Positions 35,256 to 44,994 of a DNA stretch of 64,000 nucleotides are shown here, one piece after another (position 1 is the stretch's first letter; every line of letters starts with the position of its first letter). The notes beneath the pieces were generated by a model. The model saw nothing but the letters and a program-made list of their open reading frames with translations. It had not been told where the DNA came from and did no database searches. Location of the stretch: positions 1 to 64,000 of the forward strand of contig CAYYUP010000020.1 of assembly GCA_964474905.1 (NCBI GenBank), in the 5' to 3' direction. The DNA comes from JADJRG01 sp964474905 (GTDB taxonomy: Bacteria; Myxococcota_A; Polyangia; Nannocystales; Nannocystaceae). Both the position numbers and the translations under genes were made by a program.

Positions 35256-36134
35256 TCAACAGCCCAGGGCCCGCGCGTGGTGAGCGATGTGATCGCCGAT
35301 AAACGAGGCGATAAAATAATACGAATGATCATAGCCCGAATGCAGACGCAAGCAGAGCGGCTGCCCGGCGGCGGCGCAGGCCTTCTCAAAGAGCGCCGGC
35401 CGCAACTGCTCCCGTAAAAAGTCGTCGGCCTGCCCCTGATCGATCAGGATTTGCCCGACCGGCTGGCGACCGGCCTCGCCCACCAGAGCGCAGGCGTCGT
35501 ACTGCCGCCAACGCTCGCGATCCGCCCCCAGGTAGTGGCGAAACGCCTTCTGTCCCCAGGGCAGAGTGCTCGGGGCGACGATCGGTGCCAGGGCGGAGAT
35601 CGAGGCAAAACGATCGGGGTTGCGCAGACCCAGCACCAGCGCTCCATGGCCGCCCATCGAATGACCGGTGATCCCGAGAGCACCCGAGCGCAGCGGAAAG
35701 TGGGTACCGAGCAACCTCGGCAGCTCGTCGACGATGTACGAATACATGCGGTAGTGCGGCGCCCAAGGGGCCTCCGTGGCATCGACATAAAAACCCGCGC
35801 CACCGCCGAGATCGTAGGCGGCATCGTCGGCGATGCCCTGCCCGCGCGGGCTCGTATCGGGCGCGATCAGGATGAGTCCGTGCTCGGCCGCATAGCGCTG
35901 GGCGCCCGCCTTGGTCGAAAAGTTCTCTTCGGTGCAGGTCAGCCCCGAGAGAAAGATCAGCGCCGGTCGATCACCGTCGACCACCTGCGGCGGCAGAAAA
36001 ACCGAGAAGCGCATGGTCGTGCCGGTCGCAAGCGAGAAGTGGCTGTAGGTGCCCATGCGCCCGCCAAAGCATCGCTGCTCGCGGATCGTCGTGATCTCTG
36101 CACTCTTTGGGTCCTCTGCGTGCGTTGTGCTCAT
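35256..36134 (-). CDS. fghA: S-formylglutathione hydrolase
   Basis: About 292 residues from the ATG at 36134; the longer frame to 36230 lacks family similarity at its start. The family motifs are complete: ALIFLSGLTCTEENFSTKAG, APDTSPRG, the nucleophile in GHSMGGHGAL, the acid in IDQGQADDFL and the histidine in SGYDHSYYFIASFI. It hydrolyses S-formylglutathione to formate and glutathione, the second step of glutathione-dependent formaldehyde removal. The partner dehydrogenase is not in the window. It is divergent from the ATP-grasp gene with a 109-bp shared upstream region. Confidence 0.95.
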   Translation of the reverse strand: MSTTHAEDPKSAEITTIREQRCFGGRMGTYSHFSLATGTTMRFSVFLPPQVVDGDRPALIFLSGLTCTEENFSTKAGAQRYAAEHGLILIAPDTSPRGQGIADDAAYDLGGGAGFYVDATEAPWAPHYRMYSYIVDELPRLLGTHFPLRSGALGITGHSMGGHGALVLGLRNPDRFASISALAPIVAPSTLPWGQKAFRHYLGADRERWRQYDACALVGEAGRQPVGQILIDQGQADDFLREQLRPALFEKACAAAGQPLCLRLHSGYDHSYYFIASFIGDHIAHHARALGC

Positions 36135-36243
36135 CGCTCCTCCACCGGTACCATAAAGCCCCGGGTCAGCACACACCACGGAGCGCATGCCGAGCGCTAA
36201 CTCGGACCTCTGGCTGGTACCCTGCGGCAAAGGTGATGCCGAG

Positions 36244-37482
36244 ATGAAGGTCGTGCTCTTAGCCCCCGCCTACCCGCCGGAGATGCCCCAATTTACCCGC
36301 GGCCTGGCCGAGCTCGGCATCCAGGTTCTCGGCGTCGGCGACAGCGGCCTGGGCTCGCTGCCACCGCTGGTCAAGCGCTGCCTCAGCGACTACCTCCAGG
36401 TGCCCAGGCTGCTCGACGAGGCCGATACGATCCCGCGGATCCATCGCTGGCTCCGCGGCCGCGAGATCGATCGCATCGAGAGTCTGTGGGAGCCACTGGT
36501 GCTGCTCGCCGCTCGCCTCCGCGATCGCTTTGGCGTGCCCGGAATGTCGGCCGACACAGTGCTCGGCTTTCGCGACAAACAGATCATGAAAGAGCGAGTC
36601 GCCGCCGCCGGTTTAAGGGTGCCACGAGCCCGTCGGGTGAGCACCCGCGCCGAGGTTTGGGCGGCCGCCGAAGAGATCGGCTACCCGCTGATCCTCAAGC
36701 CTATCGCCGGTGCGGGCTCTGCTGATACTTACCGGGTCGACAGCGCCGACGAACTCCGCCGCCTCTTGCCGCAGATCCGCCACGTGCGCGAGGCGAGCTG
36801 CGAGGAGTTCATCGACGGCGACGAGTTCACCTACGATACGATCTGCATCGACGGCACACCGGCCTACGAAAATGTCGCCCAATACCTGCCCAGGCCGCTG
36901 ATCGCCCGCACCGAAGAGTCGATCTCGCCGGTCATCTGCACCGTTCGCGATCTCGAGCAACCGGTGATCCGCCCGGGTATCGAGCTCGGGCGTGGGGTAT
37001 TGCGCGCCCTCGGCATGGGCAGCGGCTTCACTCATATGGAGTGGTACCGGACCCGCGAAGGCGAAGTTGTCTTCGGCGAAATCGGCTGCCGACCCGGCGG
37101 CGCCCGTCTGGTCGATCAGATGAATTTTACAGGAGACATCGACCTCTTCCGCGAATGGGGCCGAGCGATCACCAGCGGTCGCTTCGCTGCCTCGACTGAG
37201 CGCCGCTTTAACACCGCGATCATCTTCAAGCGAGCCCGCGGCCGCGGCCGGATCACCCACCACAGAGGCCTGGCTGATTTTGTCCGCCGCTATCGCCAGT
37301 GGATCTGCGCCGAAGACCTGCTGCCCCTGGGGGCCCCTCGCCGCAACTGGTTGCATACCCTGGTCTCCGACGGCTGGCTGATGGTGCGTCACCCAGAGTG
37401 GGCCCAAGCCCTAGAGATCGCCCGCGCCGCAGCCGACGAGGTGACGCTCTACGCCGAGGCAGCGAATCGCGACCACCGCTGA
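36244..37482 (+). CDS. ATP-grasp family protein
   Basis: About 412 residues from the ATG at 36244, which has an AAAGGTGA ribosome site eight bases upstream; a longer frame starts at 36187. It has the ATP-grasp plan: a pre-ATP domain, FRDKQIMKERVAAAGLRVP, ATP-binding YPLILKPIAGAGSADTYRV, EEFIDGDEFTYDTICIDG and the metal-binding VVFGEIGCRPGGA. Such enzymes ligate a carboxylate to an amine or thiol with ATP (carboxylate-amine ligases, peptide-forming enzymes). The substrate cannot be told, and no biosynthetic neighbours are present. Confidence 0.85.
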   Translation: MKVVLLAPAYPPEMPQFTRGLAELGIQVLGVGDSGLGSLPPLVKRCLSDYLQVPRLLDEADTIPRIHRWLRGREIDRIESLWEPLVLLAARLRDRFGVPGMSADTVLGFRDKQIMKERVAAAGLRVPRARRVSTRAEVWAAAEEIGYPLILKPIAGAGSADTYRVDSADELRRLLPQIRHVREASCEEFIDGDEFTYDTICIDGTPAYENVAQYLPRPLIARTEESISPVICTVRDLEQPVIRPGIELGRGVLRALGMGSGFTHMEWYRTREGEVVFGEIGCRPGGARLVDQMNFTGDIDLFREWGRAITSGRFAASTERRFNTAIIFKRARGRGRITHHRGLADFVRRYRQWICAEDLLPLGAPRRNWLHTLVSDGWLMVRHPEWAQALEIARAAADEVTLYAEAANRDHR

Positions 37483-37839
37483 GCACCTTCAACACCCCAA
37501 ATCGCTCCGTTGGGCGTTTGTACCATGCACATTTCGGACTCTTTGAGACCATCGCTAAGTGCATAGACCCTTCCGCAATATGCATATAGACAAAGCGCAT
37601 CTCCATCGGTCTTCGAGTCGACAACCATCACATCACTCGCCTGGCGCTCTCTCGCCCGTCGTCCACCGGCGACCCTGACAGGCCACAGGGACGGTGTTTA
37701 GCGCGTGATTGACCACAGCACGCCCTGCAAGCTCATACTCGCTCGTACCGCGCATCCGTCGCCCGCTGCGATGCAAGTTCTCGTCTGTCTCTGGTAATTT
37801 TTCCAAGAGCACCATAGGGTCGAAATTGGGAAAAATTAT
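37483..37839. other. 357-bp intergenic region
   Basis: No gene-like frame. The last 40 bases are AT-rich (37800-37839) and include a GGGAA ribosome site before the ATG at 37840, so the promoter of the following lipoprotein gene is probably here. Nothing else is recognisable. Confidence 0.5.
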
Positions 37840-39180
37840 ATGACAACTCTTCGACGTTCTGGAATCTCTTGTTTACTGATCTGTGGAGTGTGTGCTCTCG
37901 GGACAGGTTGCAGCAGCGATGACGCTGAGACGGAGGGCTCGGGCACCTCCCGGGGCTCGACCACCAACCCCACAGCTAGCAGCACCACAACGGCCAATAC
38001 TACGAGCGGCACAGAGTCGTCGACCGGCACATCCAGCGTCTCCGGTTCGGCCACGGCTGTCAGCGCGAGTGAGAGCGATGGTACTGGCTCCACTGGCTCC
38101 ACCGGCTCCACCGGCTCCACTGGCTCCACTGGCTCCACTGGCTCCACTGGCTCCACTGGCTCTACTGGCTCCACATCAGGCAGTACTGGAGGCGTGGCCT
38201 GCGAGGACCAGCCCGAGATCTGCGACGCTCTGGACAACAATTGCAACGGCCTCTACGACGAAGGTTGCGACTGTACGCCGCCGGATCTCAACCTCACGGC
38301 ACTCGAGGGTTACACGGCCCGAGTTGTCTTTGATATCGCCGAGGGCCTGGGCTCCTACGGCCGCCTAGGCGACGTCGAGCGGGCCCTGGGCGACTACTGG
38401 CTAGAGGACGGCGAGGGTGTACTCTTCACCGTCAACAACACCGCAAATACTGCCGGTGGCATCGGCCGAATCTCACAGGATGGTGAATTCGCCGGCTGGC
38501 TCGTCGATCCCGCAACCCCCAAGTTGCCGCCAAATCCCTACCTAGAGTACGGGTATCAGGGTATCCTCTACAGTTGCACGACCGTCAAGGGTGATTGGAT
38601 CCACAAAATCTACCCGGACGGTACGGTGGAGACCTTCGCCCACCAGGGCAATTGCGAGGGCATCATCTTCGGCGACCGCGGCGATGGTGAGATGCACCTC
38701 TACGCCAGCAACTACGGAAAGGGTACAGTCAATATGATCGCCGAGGACGGCACCTCGACCCAGCTCGCGCAGGGCCTGACGGTCGTCGTCGATCTCGCGA
38801 TCCCCCCCGAGGACAGCGCCTTTAAGACAGGCCTCTACGCGATCAATCAGACCATCGACGGTGTGCACAGGATCGCCCCCGACAAGACCGTGACGCTTGA
38901 CTACCCCTATGCGCTCGGCTTCGGCGTCGGCGAGGAACTCAGCTTCGCCTCGCCAACGTCAGCCTTTCGCGATCACTTCTACCACCTCTCCGCGACCCTG
39001 CAATCGGTTGTCCGGGTCAAGCCAGACGGCACCTGGGAAAAGGTGATCACGGGCCCCAAACTCGACTACGGGCTCTATTCGACAGGCGCAGTCTTCTCGA
39101 CCAATGGCGCGTACTACTTCTTCACCAACGAGGATAATTTGATCATGCGGTTGCAGGCGTGCAACGCCGTTGGACAATGA
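37840..39180 (+). CDS. MopE-like lipoprotein with GST-repeat linker and propeller-type domain
   Basis: 446 residues. Signal peptide with lipobox (CLLICGVCALGTGC), Thr/Ser linker with ten Gly-Ser-Thr units, then the MopE-type motif CDALDNNCNGLYDEGCDC, which in related proteins is linked to metal (copper or calcium) binding, and a C-terminal ~300 residues of short repeated strands (GGIGRISQDGEFAGWLVD, HKIYPDGTVETFAHQG, GTVNMIAEDGTSTQLAQG, VRVKPDGTWEKVI) typical of a six-bladed SMP-30/NHL-like propeller. Likely a surface-exposed binding or sensing protein; substrate unknown. Confidence 0.8.
   Translation: MTTLRRSGISCLLICGVCALGTGCSSDDAETEGSGTSRGSTTNPTASSTTTANTTSGTESSTGTSSVSGSATAVSASESDGTGSTGSTGSTGSTGSTGSTGSTGSTGSTGSTSGSTGGVACEDQPEICDALDNNCNGLYDEGCDCTPPDLNLTALEGYTARVVFDIAEGLGSYGRLGDVERALGDYWLEDGEGVLFTVNNTANTAGGIGRISQDGEFAGWLVDPATPKLPPNPYLEYGYQGILYSCTTVKGDWIHKIYPDGTVETFAHQGNCEGIIFGDRGDGEMHLYASNYGKGTVNMIAEDGTSTQLAQGLTVVVDLAIPPEDSAFKTGLYAINQTIDGVHRIAPDKTVTLDYPYALGFGVGEELSFASPTSAFRDHFYHLSATLQSVVRVKPDGTWEKVITGPKLDYGLYSTGAVFSTNGAYYFFTNEDNLIMRLQACNAVGQ
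38086..38175 (+). repeat. 9-bp tandem repeat coding (Gly-Ser-Thr)10
   Basis: Ten near-identical GGCTCCACT/ACC units, the same unit as at 863-943 and 1677-1757 although the genes are 36 kb apart and unrelated outside the linker. Confidence 0.95.
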
Positions 39181-39190
39181 CAACCACGCG

Positions 39191-39212
39191 GAGTCCACAG
39201 GCCCGTGGGCTC
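39191..39212. terminator. Hairpin between two convergent genes
   Basis: GAGTCCAC and GTGGGCTC pair over eight bases (one G-U wobble) around a 6-base loop, ten bases after the stop of the lipoprotein gene and before the end of the convergent yeiH-type gene. There is no T-run. Confidence 0.4.
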
Positions 39213-39225
39213 CACCTGGGCCGGT

Positions 39226-40320
39226 CTAGCCGAGAAATACCAGGATCAGCAGGAGGCTAAACCCGGCCAGCACCACCGCGGCAAAGAGACCGACATAGAG
39301 CGCCCGAAACCCGATCTTGGCCAGGCCGCGGAGGTGCACGCCCATGCCAACGCCGGCCATCGCAATCGCAATTAAAAATGACGAGACTGTCGTCACCAGG
39401 GAACTCATGCCGATATCGACAGCCCCTCCGGCCCAAAGCGGGCTCTCCTCGAGATGGAGGGTGAGGTCCGGCAGCAGATGGAGCGTCTTTGCCACCGCCA
39501 AAGCGACGAAGCCGAGGATAAAAGGCGGAATCAAGGTTGTCAGTCGCGTTCTCGTGGCGACGTGAGCCTCTTCTCTTCGCCGCTTCTCGCGGGCGTAGAG
39601 CGCCCCTATGAGCACGACCATCGGCGCCAGTAAAAGCACTCGAACGAGCTTGACGATCAGCGCGACCTCCCCCGCCTCTGGACCGTAGGCGAAGCCCGCG
39701 GCCATAACCTGGGGGGTCGCGTGGATCGCCGTGCCCGCCCAGACTCCGAAGTCTGTTTGGCTGAGCTCTAGCATCATGCCGATAAGCGGAAAGACGACGA
39801 TCCAGAGCAAGCCAAAGAGCGTGACCGCAGTCACCGCAAACGCGGTCTCATTGTCATCTGCCTCGACCACCGGAGCGGTGACGGCGATCGCTGTGCCCCC
39901 GCAAATCGCCGTTCCAACTCCAATTAGCAGGCCCAAGCGAAAGGCCACACCAAAGCGATTGCAGAGCCAAAGCGTCAGCCCGAGTGCGACCATCACACAG
40001 AGAAGATTGATCGAGAGAGCTTTCCCGGAGACCCTAAGAATCTCGAAAAAGTCGAGCTTTGCCCCCATCAGGACGATCGCGAAGGGCAAGATCTTTTTGA
40101 CCGAGTATTTGACCCCTGACCGCAACAACACGGGCATCGGCAGGAGATTGCGGACCGTGATCCCGATCGCGATCGCGATCAGCATCGTATCGACGGGATG
40201 TCGCCCCTCCTCGCCCACTGTGAAAGGGGCAAAGGGTAGAGTATGGATAATGATCGCGACCGCGGCGATCGCGGTCGTCACTAGCAAGCCAGGAAGGCGT
40301 TGGGCGCTCGACTCAGACAC
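39226..40320 (-). CDS. YeiH-family putative sulfate exporter
   Basis: 364 residues with about ten membrane spans. The family features are present: RNLLPMPVLLRSGVKYSVKK, IVLMGAKLDFFEI, GVGTAICGGTAIAVTAPVVE and ATPQVMAAGFAYGP. The family (UPF0324/Cons_hypoth698) is annotated as sulfate or sulfite-type exporters in a few organisms, and the activity is not established generally. It begins seven bases after the stop of the cysteine synthase gene, so the two are almost surely one operon, which supports a role in sulfur compound export. Confidence 0.88.
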   Translation of the reverse strand: MSESSAQRLPGLLVTTAIAAVAIIIHTLPFAPFTVGEEGRHPVDTMLIAIAIGITVRNLLPMPVLLRSGVKYSVKKILPFAIVLMGAKLDFFEILRVSGKALSINLLCVMVALGLTLWLCNRFGVAFRLGLLIGVGTAICGGTAIAVTAPVVEADDNETAFAVTAVTLFGLLWIVVFPLIGMMLELSQTDFGVWAGTAIHATPQVMAAGFAYGPEAGEVALIVKLVRVLLLAPMVVLIGALYAREKRRREEAHVATRTRLTTLIPPFILGFVALAVAKTLHLLPDLTLHLEESPLWAGGAVDIGMSSLVTTVSSFLIAIAMAGVGMGVHLRGLAKIGFRALYVGLFAAVVLAGFSLLLILVFLG

Positions 40321-40327
40321 TCGGTAC

Positions 40328-41299
40328 TCAGATGATGAAGTCCACCCCGGCGATCGGACGCTGCCGATCGAGCGAGATGTATCGATCCCAGGTGTCGGAG
40401 ATCACCGTGATCACCCGCTTGCCTGGGCCCAGACGCTTGGCGACCTCGAGAGCCCCCCAGACCGCGGCCCCACCAGAGAGGCCCGCAGAGATGCCCTCCT
40501 CCCGCGCCAGGCGCTCGGCCATCGCGAAGGCGACGTCCTCCTCACAGACGAGCACCTCGTCAATGCACTCGCGGTCGAGCACCGTCGGCACAAAACCCGC
40601 GCCGATCCCAGCGATCCGGTGAGGACCCGCCGGTCCACCGGACAATACGCAGGACTCGGCGGGCTCAATCGCGGCAATAAACAGCTCAGGGACCGCCGCT
40701 CGAAGCACCTGTCCCACCCCGGTGATCATGCCCCCAGTGCCGACACCCGCGACAAACGCATCCAGACGACCCCCGGTCGCCCGCAGGATCTCCTGGGCCG
40801 TCGTCTCGCGATGCACCTGCGGGTTCGCGGGGTTGTCGAAGTGCTGCGGCATGAAACAGTGAGGGTTCTCCTGCGTGATCTTTTGGGCGCGCTCGACAGC
40901 CCCTTGCATGAGCTTGCGCCCCGGGGTCAGCACGACCTGCGCACCGTAGTGTTCGATGAGCCGCCGCCGCTCCACCGAGCTGTCATCGGGCATCGTGATG
41001 ATCAGCCGATAACCCTTTACCGCCGCCGCGAAGGCGAGCCCTATCCCGATATTGCCGCTCGTCGGCTCGACGATCGTATCTCCGGGCTTGAGCCGGCCCT
41101 CGCGCTCTGCGGCCTCGATCATCGCGACCGCGATCCGGTCCTTCACGCTACCGGCGGGGTTTAGGGACTCGAGCTTGACGATGACCTCGGAGCCACCAGC
41201 CACGATCACCCGCCGCAGCCGAACCATCGGCGTCGTCCCCACCAGGTCGAGCATCGACTCCGCGATCGTCTCTCGCCTCGGGCTGTCCTCGTTGCGCAT
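40328..41299 (-). CDS. cysK: Cysteine synthase (O-acetylserine sulfhydrylase)
   Basis: About 323 residues from the ATG at 41299; the frame extends to 41398 without family similarity. Motifs: DLVGTTPMVRL, PLP lysine in NPAGSVKDR, substrate loop PTSGNIGIGLA, phosphate loop GTGGMITG and SGGAAVWGA. It makes cysteine from O-acetylserine and sulfide using PLP. The cystathionine-beta-synthase-like enzymes of the same fold are an alternative, but the length and lack of a CBS domain favour CysK. The exporter gene follows at seven bases. Confidence 0.92.
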   Translation of the reverse strand: MRNEDSPRRETIAESMLDLVGTTPMVRLRRVIVAGGSEVIVKLESLNPAGSVKDRIAVAMIEAAEREGRLKPGDTIVEPTSGNIGIGLAFAAAVKGYRLIITMPDDSSVERRRLIEHYGAQVVLTPGRKLMQGAVERAQKITQENPHCFMPQHFDNPANPQVHRETTAQEILRATGGRLDAFVAGVGTGGMITGVGQVLRAAVPELFIAAIEPAESCVLSGGPAGPHRIAGIGAGFVPTVLDRECIDEVLVCEEDVAFAMAERLAREEGISAGLSGGAAVWGALEVAKRLGPGKRVITVISDTWDRYISLDRQRPIAGVDFII

Positions 41300-41419
41300 A
41301 TGCGAGCGGAGGATGGCCAAGTTCCCCCGCGAACGCAAGCGTTTCACGCCATCGGTGGTGAGGTTTCGAACGAGTGTGGATCCGAGATCAGCGGGCATCT
41401 CGTGCAGCCCCCGATTCAG

Positions 41420-42938
41420 CTACTGGGGAATGATCTGAACGTCGTTTATCCCCCTCACACTTGCGCCTGCGGGATAGGCGTACGAGACGAAGAGCGTATC
41501 GAAGTCCACACTCGCACTCGTGCCCCAGCCCCAGACCGTGACCCCGAAGGGCTTATCGCTACTCATCTCGTGACGACCGTTGGAGCAGCCGTTGACGTCC
41601 TCAAAATTGCCGGTCACGAGATCTATGCGGGTGTATTCATTCTCGCCGATCGGCATCCACCCGCCAAGCGTACCGGCACAATCGAGAGACACATCTGAGA
41701 AGGCACCGTCTTCTGGAGTGCGGACGACCACGAGACTGGTCTCCGAGTAGGTCGGGTCGGTGAAAAAGATGTACTTTTGTGGGTATTGTGCGGAAGGAAT
41801 CACGTTGACCCACTCTGGATCCCCCACACCGCCATAGACGCCCCCCCCCGTCATGTACCCGGCCAGATAGAAGGGGTGGTCCCCATCCTGGCTCTTGACC
41901 TGGAAGGGACCGGGTGAGCTAAACTCGGCGACTACACCGAGGTCGATCGTACTAGGAGCCCCGTTTGGTTTGTTGGTATACGTCAGCTTTGTGCCGTCGA
42001 CACCGCCGACGATACGCCACGGCGGCGACTCCTCCTGAGCAGTACGATTGCGGTAGCGGATCGCAGTGTAGTCGCTGCCCAGCGCCTGCACCGGCGGGAT
42101 CTGTTGATGCGCACCATCACAGGCCGATGAAAATAGAGGTATGTTGAGACAACTCGCGCCGCCAAAAACCACAAAGGGCTTGTTCGCGAGCATCGGTGAC
42201 CCTGTGAGCTCTGCCGTTTGTTCGATCTGGATCGTCTCGCCCCGATCGAGCATGTAGGTCACCGGCTGCTGCGCGACCGCAGACTCGACCCCATTGCCCC
42301 CTTCGATCTCGACAATTGGCTTGATCGTGACCTCGGTACCATCCTGATCGCCGACCAAGACGAGGAGAGGATGAGCATTAAAGACACTGCCGCTCTTGCC
42401 GAAGGCGTTGATCGCAATGTAGTTCGAATCCCAGGTCCCTCTCGGTAGCAGGAGGGTCGCCGAGGTCGCGGCGACCTCCCCCCCCCCGTAAGGCAGCATT
42501 TGGTAGGCCGCCACTGGGAAGTCTGTCGTAATGTGAAAGGCTTGTCCGCGACCCGTGCCCACCACCCCGGTGTTTCCAGCGATCGCTGCGAGCTGATCCG
42601 GACAGGTAGGAAACCCGCCCTCTCCGCGAGAGAGGAAGAGCAGCGCCACCTCTCCTACGGGTAGTCCGATCTCGGGATCATAGGGCTCGTATGTGATGTT
42701 CGCCCCCTGGCCATTCGGGATCCGCGCGAAGGTCCCGACGTCGAGCGATTGCCCCTCGTAGTCGACGGCGATGTGGACAGGCTCGTTCCAAGTGTTCGCA
42801 ACAAACGCAGCGAAGCAGGCGCCCTTGGTCGCGGAGATAAGTCCCGTCTTCACCGCCCAAAACTCGCATCCCTCGGAGCGTTGGTCATTAAACGCATCGT
42901 CACAGGGCGTGTCGGGACAATCATCCCCCATACAGTCC
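41420..42938 (-). CDS. IgGFc-binding-like surface protein, N-terminus lost in assembly gap
   Basis: At least 506 residues visible; the start and any signal peptide fall in the N-run at 42939-43038. The visible start DCMGDDCPDTPCDDAFNDQR is followed by the pattern of the IgGFc-binding N-terminal domain: EFWAVKTGL, CFAAFVANTWNEPVHIAV, FARIPNGQGANITYEPYD, a central GSPMLANKPFVVFGGASCLN and DKPFGVTVWGWGTS near the end. These domains are common in myxobacterial exported proteins, where their ligand is unknown. By analogy with its neighbours it is probably lipid-anchored through a low-complexity linker in the gap. Confidence 0.85.
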
Positions 42939-43038
42939 NNNNNNNNNNNNNNNNNNNNNNNNNNNNNNNNNNNNNNNNNNNNNNNNNNNNNNNNNNNNNN
43001 NNNNNNNNNNNNNNNNNNNNNNNNNNNNNNNNNNNNNN
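42939..43038. other. Assembly gap of 100 N
   Basis: A run of exactly 100 N, the usual placeholder for an unknown distance. It hides the 5' end of the IgGFc-binding-like gene and the intergenic DNA before the forward gene that starts five bases after it. Confidence 0.99.
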
Positions 43039-43042
43039 GAAT

Positions 43043-43954
43043 ATGTTCAAGCAAATCCTCCGCGGCCACGCGCTCCTGCTCGCGATGCTCGCGATGCTCG
43101 CGCTGGCGTGCTCGGGCGGCATGCTCGGCCCGACGACGAGTGGCGCGACGACGAGTAGCTCGACCACCACAAGCTCGACCTCGACGTTGACGACGGCGAC
43201 CACAGCCGGCGAGTCCGATCCTAGCGATAGCGGCTGTTCGTTTATCGACTGCTTCGATGGAGGAATCACCTGCGCGAGTTCGCCGGCGACCGCCGGCTCC
43301 AGATGCGGCTCCTGCGATCTATGGGCCCAGGATTGCCCCACAGAAACTAAATGCGCCGCCTCGACCAACGACGGCAGTGATGCCTGGAACACCGTCCAGT
43401 GCGCGCCCGTAGGTCCCAACAAACCCGGTGAGCCCTGCACGGTCGAGGGTTCGCTGGCCAGCGGAGTCGACAGCTGCGAGCTCGGTGCAATGTGTTGGCA
43501 TCTCGATGCAGAGACCAACATGGGGACCTGTGTCAGTCTGTGCGAAGGCAATCTTGAGCGCCCTAGCTGCCTCGATCCGGGGACCTCCTGCATGATCTCG
43601 AACGACGAAGTGATCACACTCTGCCTCCCGCGATGTGACCCGCTGCTCCAGGACTGCACCCCCGGAGAGAAATGCACCGTCACCTACAACGGGCCCTTTT
43701 GCGTACGTCGGCCCAATGTCGAGCACAGTCTCGGCGAGCCCTGTGAATCTTCCCTGGATTGCAATCCCGGCCTCTACTGCGTCGATGGCACGGATTTCCC
43801 TGGCTGCGACGGTAGAGGCTGCTGTTCACCCTATTGTGATCATACAAAGCCAAATGATTGCCCCGGCGCCCCCGAACAATCATGTGTACCCTGGTATACA
43901 CCGGAGCAGGCACCCGAGGGCTACGAGCACGTCGGAACCTGCGCAATTCCCTGA
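43043..43954 (+). CDS. Cysteine-rich lipoprotein
   Basis: 303 residues starting five bases after the gap. Signal peptide with lipobox (LLLAMLAMLALAC), Thr/Ser linker, then about 240 residues with many cysteines in short clusters (SRCGSCDLWAQDC, GEPCESSLDCNPGLYC, DGRGCCSPYCDHT), a pattern common in myxobacterial lipoproteins (Dickkopf-like GxxCxxxxDCxxGLxC). Predicted surface protein; function not assigned. Its promoter is probably in the gap. Confidence 0.75.
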   Translation: MFKQILRGHALLLAMLAMLALACSGGMLGPTTSGATTSSSTTTSSTSTLTTATTAGESDPSDSGCSFIDCFDGGITCASSPATAGSRCGSCDLWAQDCPTETKCAASTNDGSDAWNTVQCAPVGPNKPGEPCTVEGSLASGVDSCELGAMCWHLDAETNMGTCVSLCEGNLERPSCLDPGTSCMISNDEVITLCLPRCDPLLQDCTPGEKCTVTYNGPFCVRRPNVEHSLGEPCESSLDCNPGLYCVDGTDFPGCDGRGCCSPYCDHTKPNDCPGAPEQSCVPWYTPEQAPEGYEHVGTCAIP

Positions 43955-44109
43955 TCGTTCCCTCGCTGCAATCGACCACATCGAGCAGGCGAATCAAGCC
44001 TCTCTGCTACCTATTCTACGTAGATACGCAGGATAATCGCGCGACATCTCCGGCCCGTGCGCAAACAAACATGTATTTTTCTCGACACACCTTGTATCCA
44101 TGCCCGCCA

Positions 44110-44839
44110 ATGCGACATCCATACTTACAGATTTCCGCTTCACTCCTTGTCGGACTCTGTCTCGCCTGCACCGCCGATGACAGCAGTAGCACATCTGANN
44201 NNNNNNNNNNNNNNNNNNNNNNNNNNNNNNNNNNNNNNNNNNNNNNNNNNNNNNNNNNNNNNNNNNNNNNNNNNNNNNNNNNNNNNNNNNNNNNNNNNCT
44301 CGACATCGAGCACCGGGACCTCCACGTCCGGCACAACTTCGACCTCCACAGGCGATCCAACGGGCACATCCACCGGTGGCGGCGGGGTCTGTGAGGACGT
44401 GGGCGCCGTCGACTTCGGTGACTGTGCAACTCCCCTCGGTTGGATCTTTGACGGCGATGGCTGTGTCGCGCTGGACGGCTGCGACTGCGGCCCGCACTGC
44501 AACGCCATCTTTGCCTCCGCCAGCGAATGCGGGAATAGCTGCGCCGCAGCCGGTGAGTGCAGGAGCGATCTATTCATCGGCAAAGGCCTGGCCAGGGGTG
44601 CTCCCTTCGGAGTCGGTACTGGCTGCGACGAGGTGGATATCTGCGGCGGCCCGTCGGTGGCCATTACCGAAATCCTGCCCAACGCGAACTGTGGGGACAG
44701 GCCCTACTACCCCTGCGAAGGCGTCCACTGCAGCCTAGGCCCCCTCCATCACCCCTACACCGAAGAGGAGTTCGAAAAGCTCTGCGCCGCCTCACTCTTG
44801 CCGGGCGTCGACCTGGTCGCCTGCGTCCTTTTTGAGTAA
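44110..44839 (+). CDS. Kunitz-like lipoprotein interrupted by an assembly gap
   Basis: The N-terminal piece (44110-44198) encodes a signal peptide with lipobox (QISASLLVGLCLAC) and the start of a Ser/Thr linker. The C-terminal piece (44299-44839) resumes in a Thr/Ser-rich linker and a domain of ~45 residues with Kunitz-type spacing (GWIFDGDGCVALDGCDC, then ECGNSC at the end), followed by a ~100-residue Cys-containing tail. The two pieces are in different frames across the 100 N, so the true gap length differs from 100; this is one gene, not two. Kunitz domains inhibit serine proteases; here the reactive loop cannot be recognised. It lies directly before a trypsin-like protease gene. Confidence 0.65.
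44199..44298. other. Assembly gap of 100 N
   Basis: Second 100-N placeholder, falling exactly in the Ser/Thr-rich linker after the lipid anchor. Confidence 0.99.
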
Positions 44840-44994
44840 AGTCGCAGCTTGGCTTCCCTCGCCGCTGGTCTGCCGCGCCGAGGATGGGCTCTCCGCTCCC
44901 GGCCCTGCGGTCCCTCTGGCCGCAGGGCTGTCCTGGTCGGGAATACCGGCAGTCTCTGCAAAACCATGCAGTTCGCTGATATGATCCGATCGAA

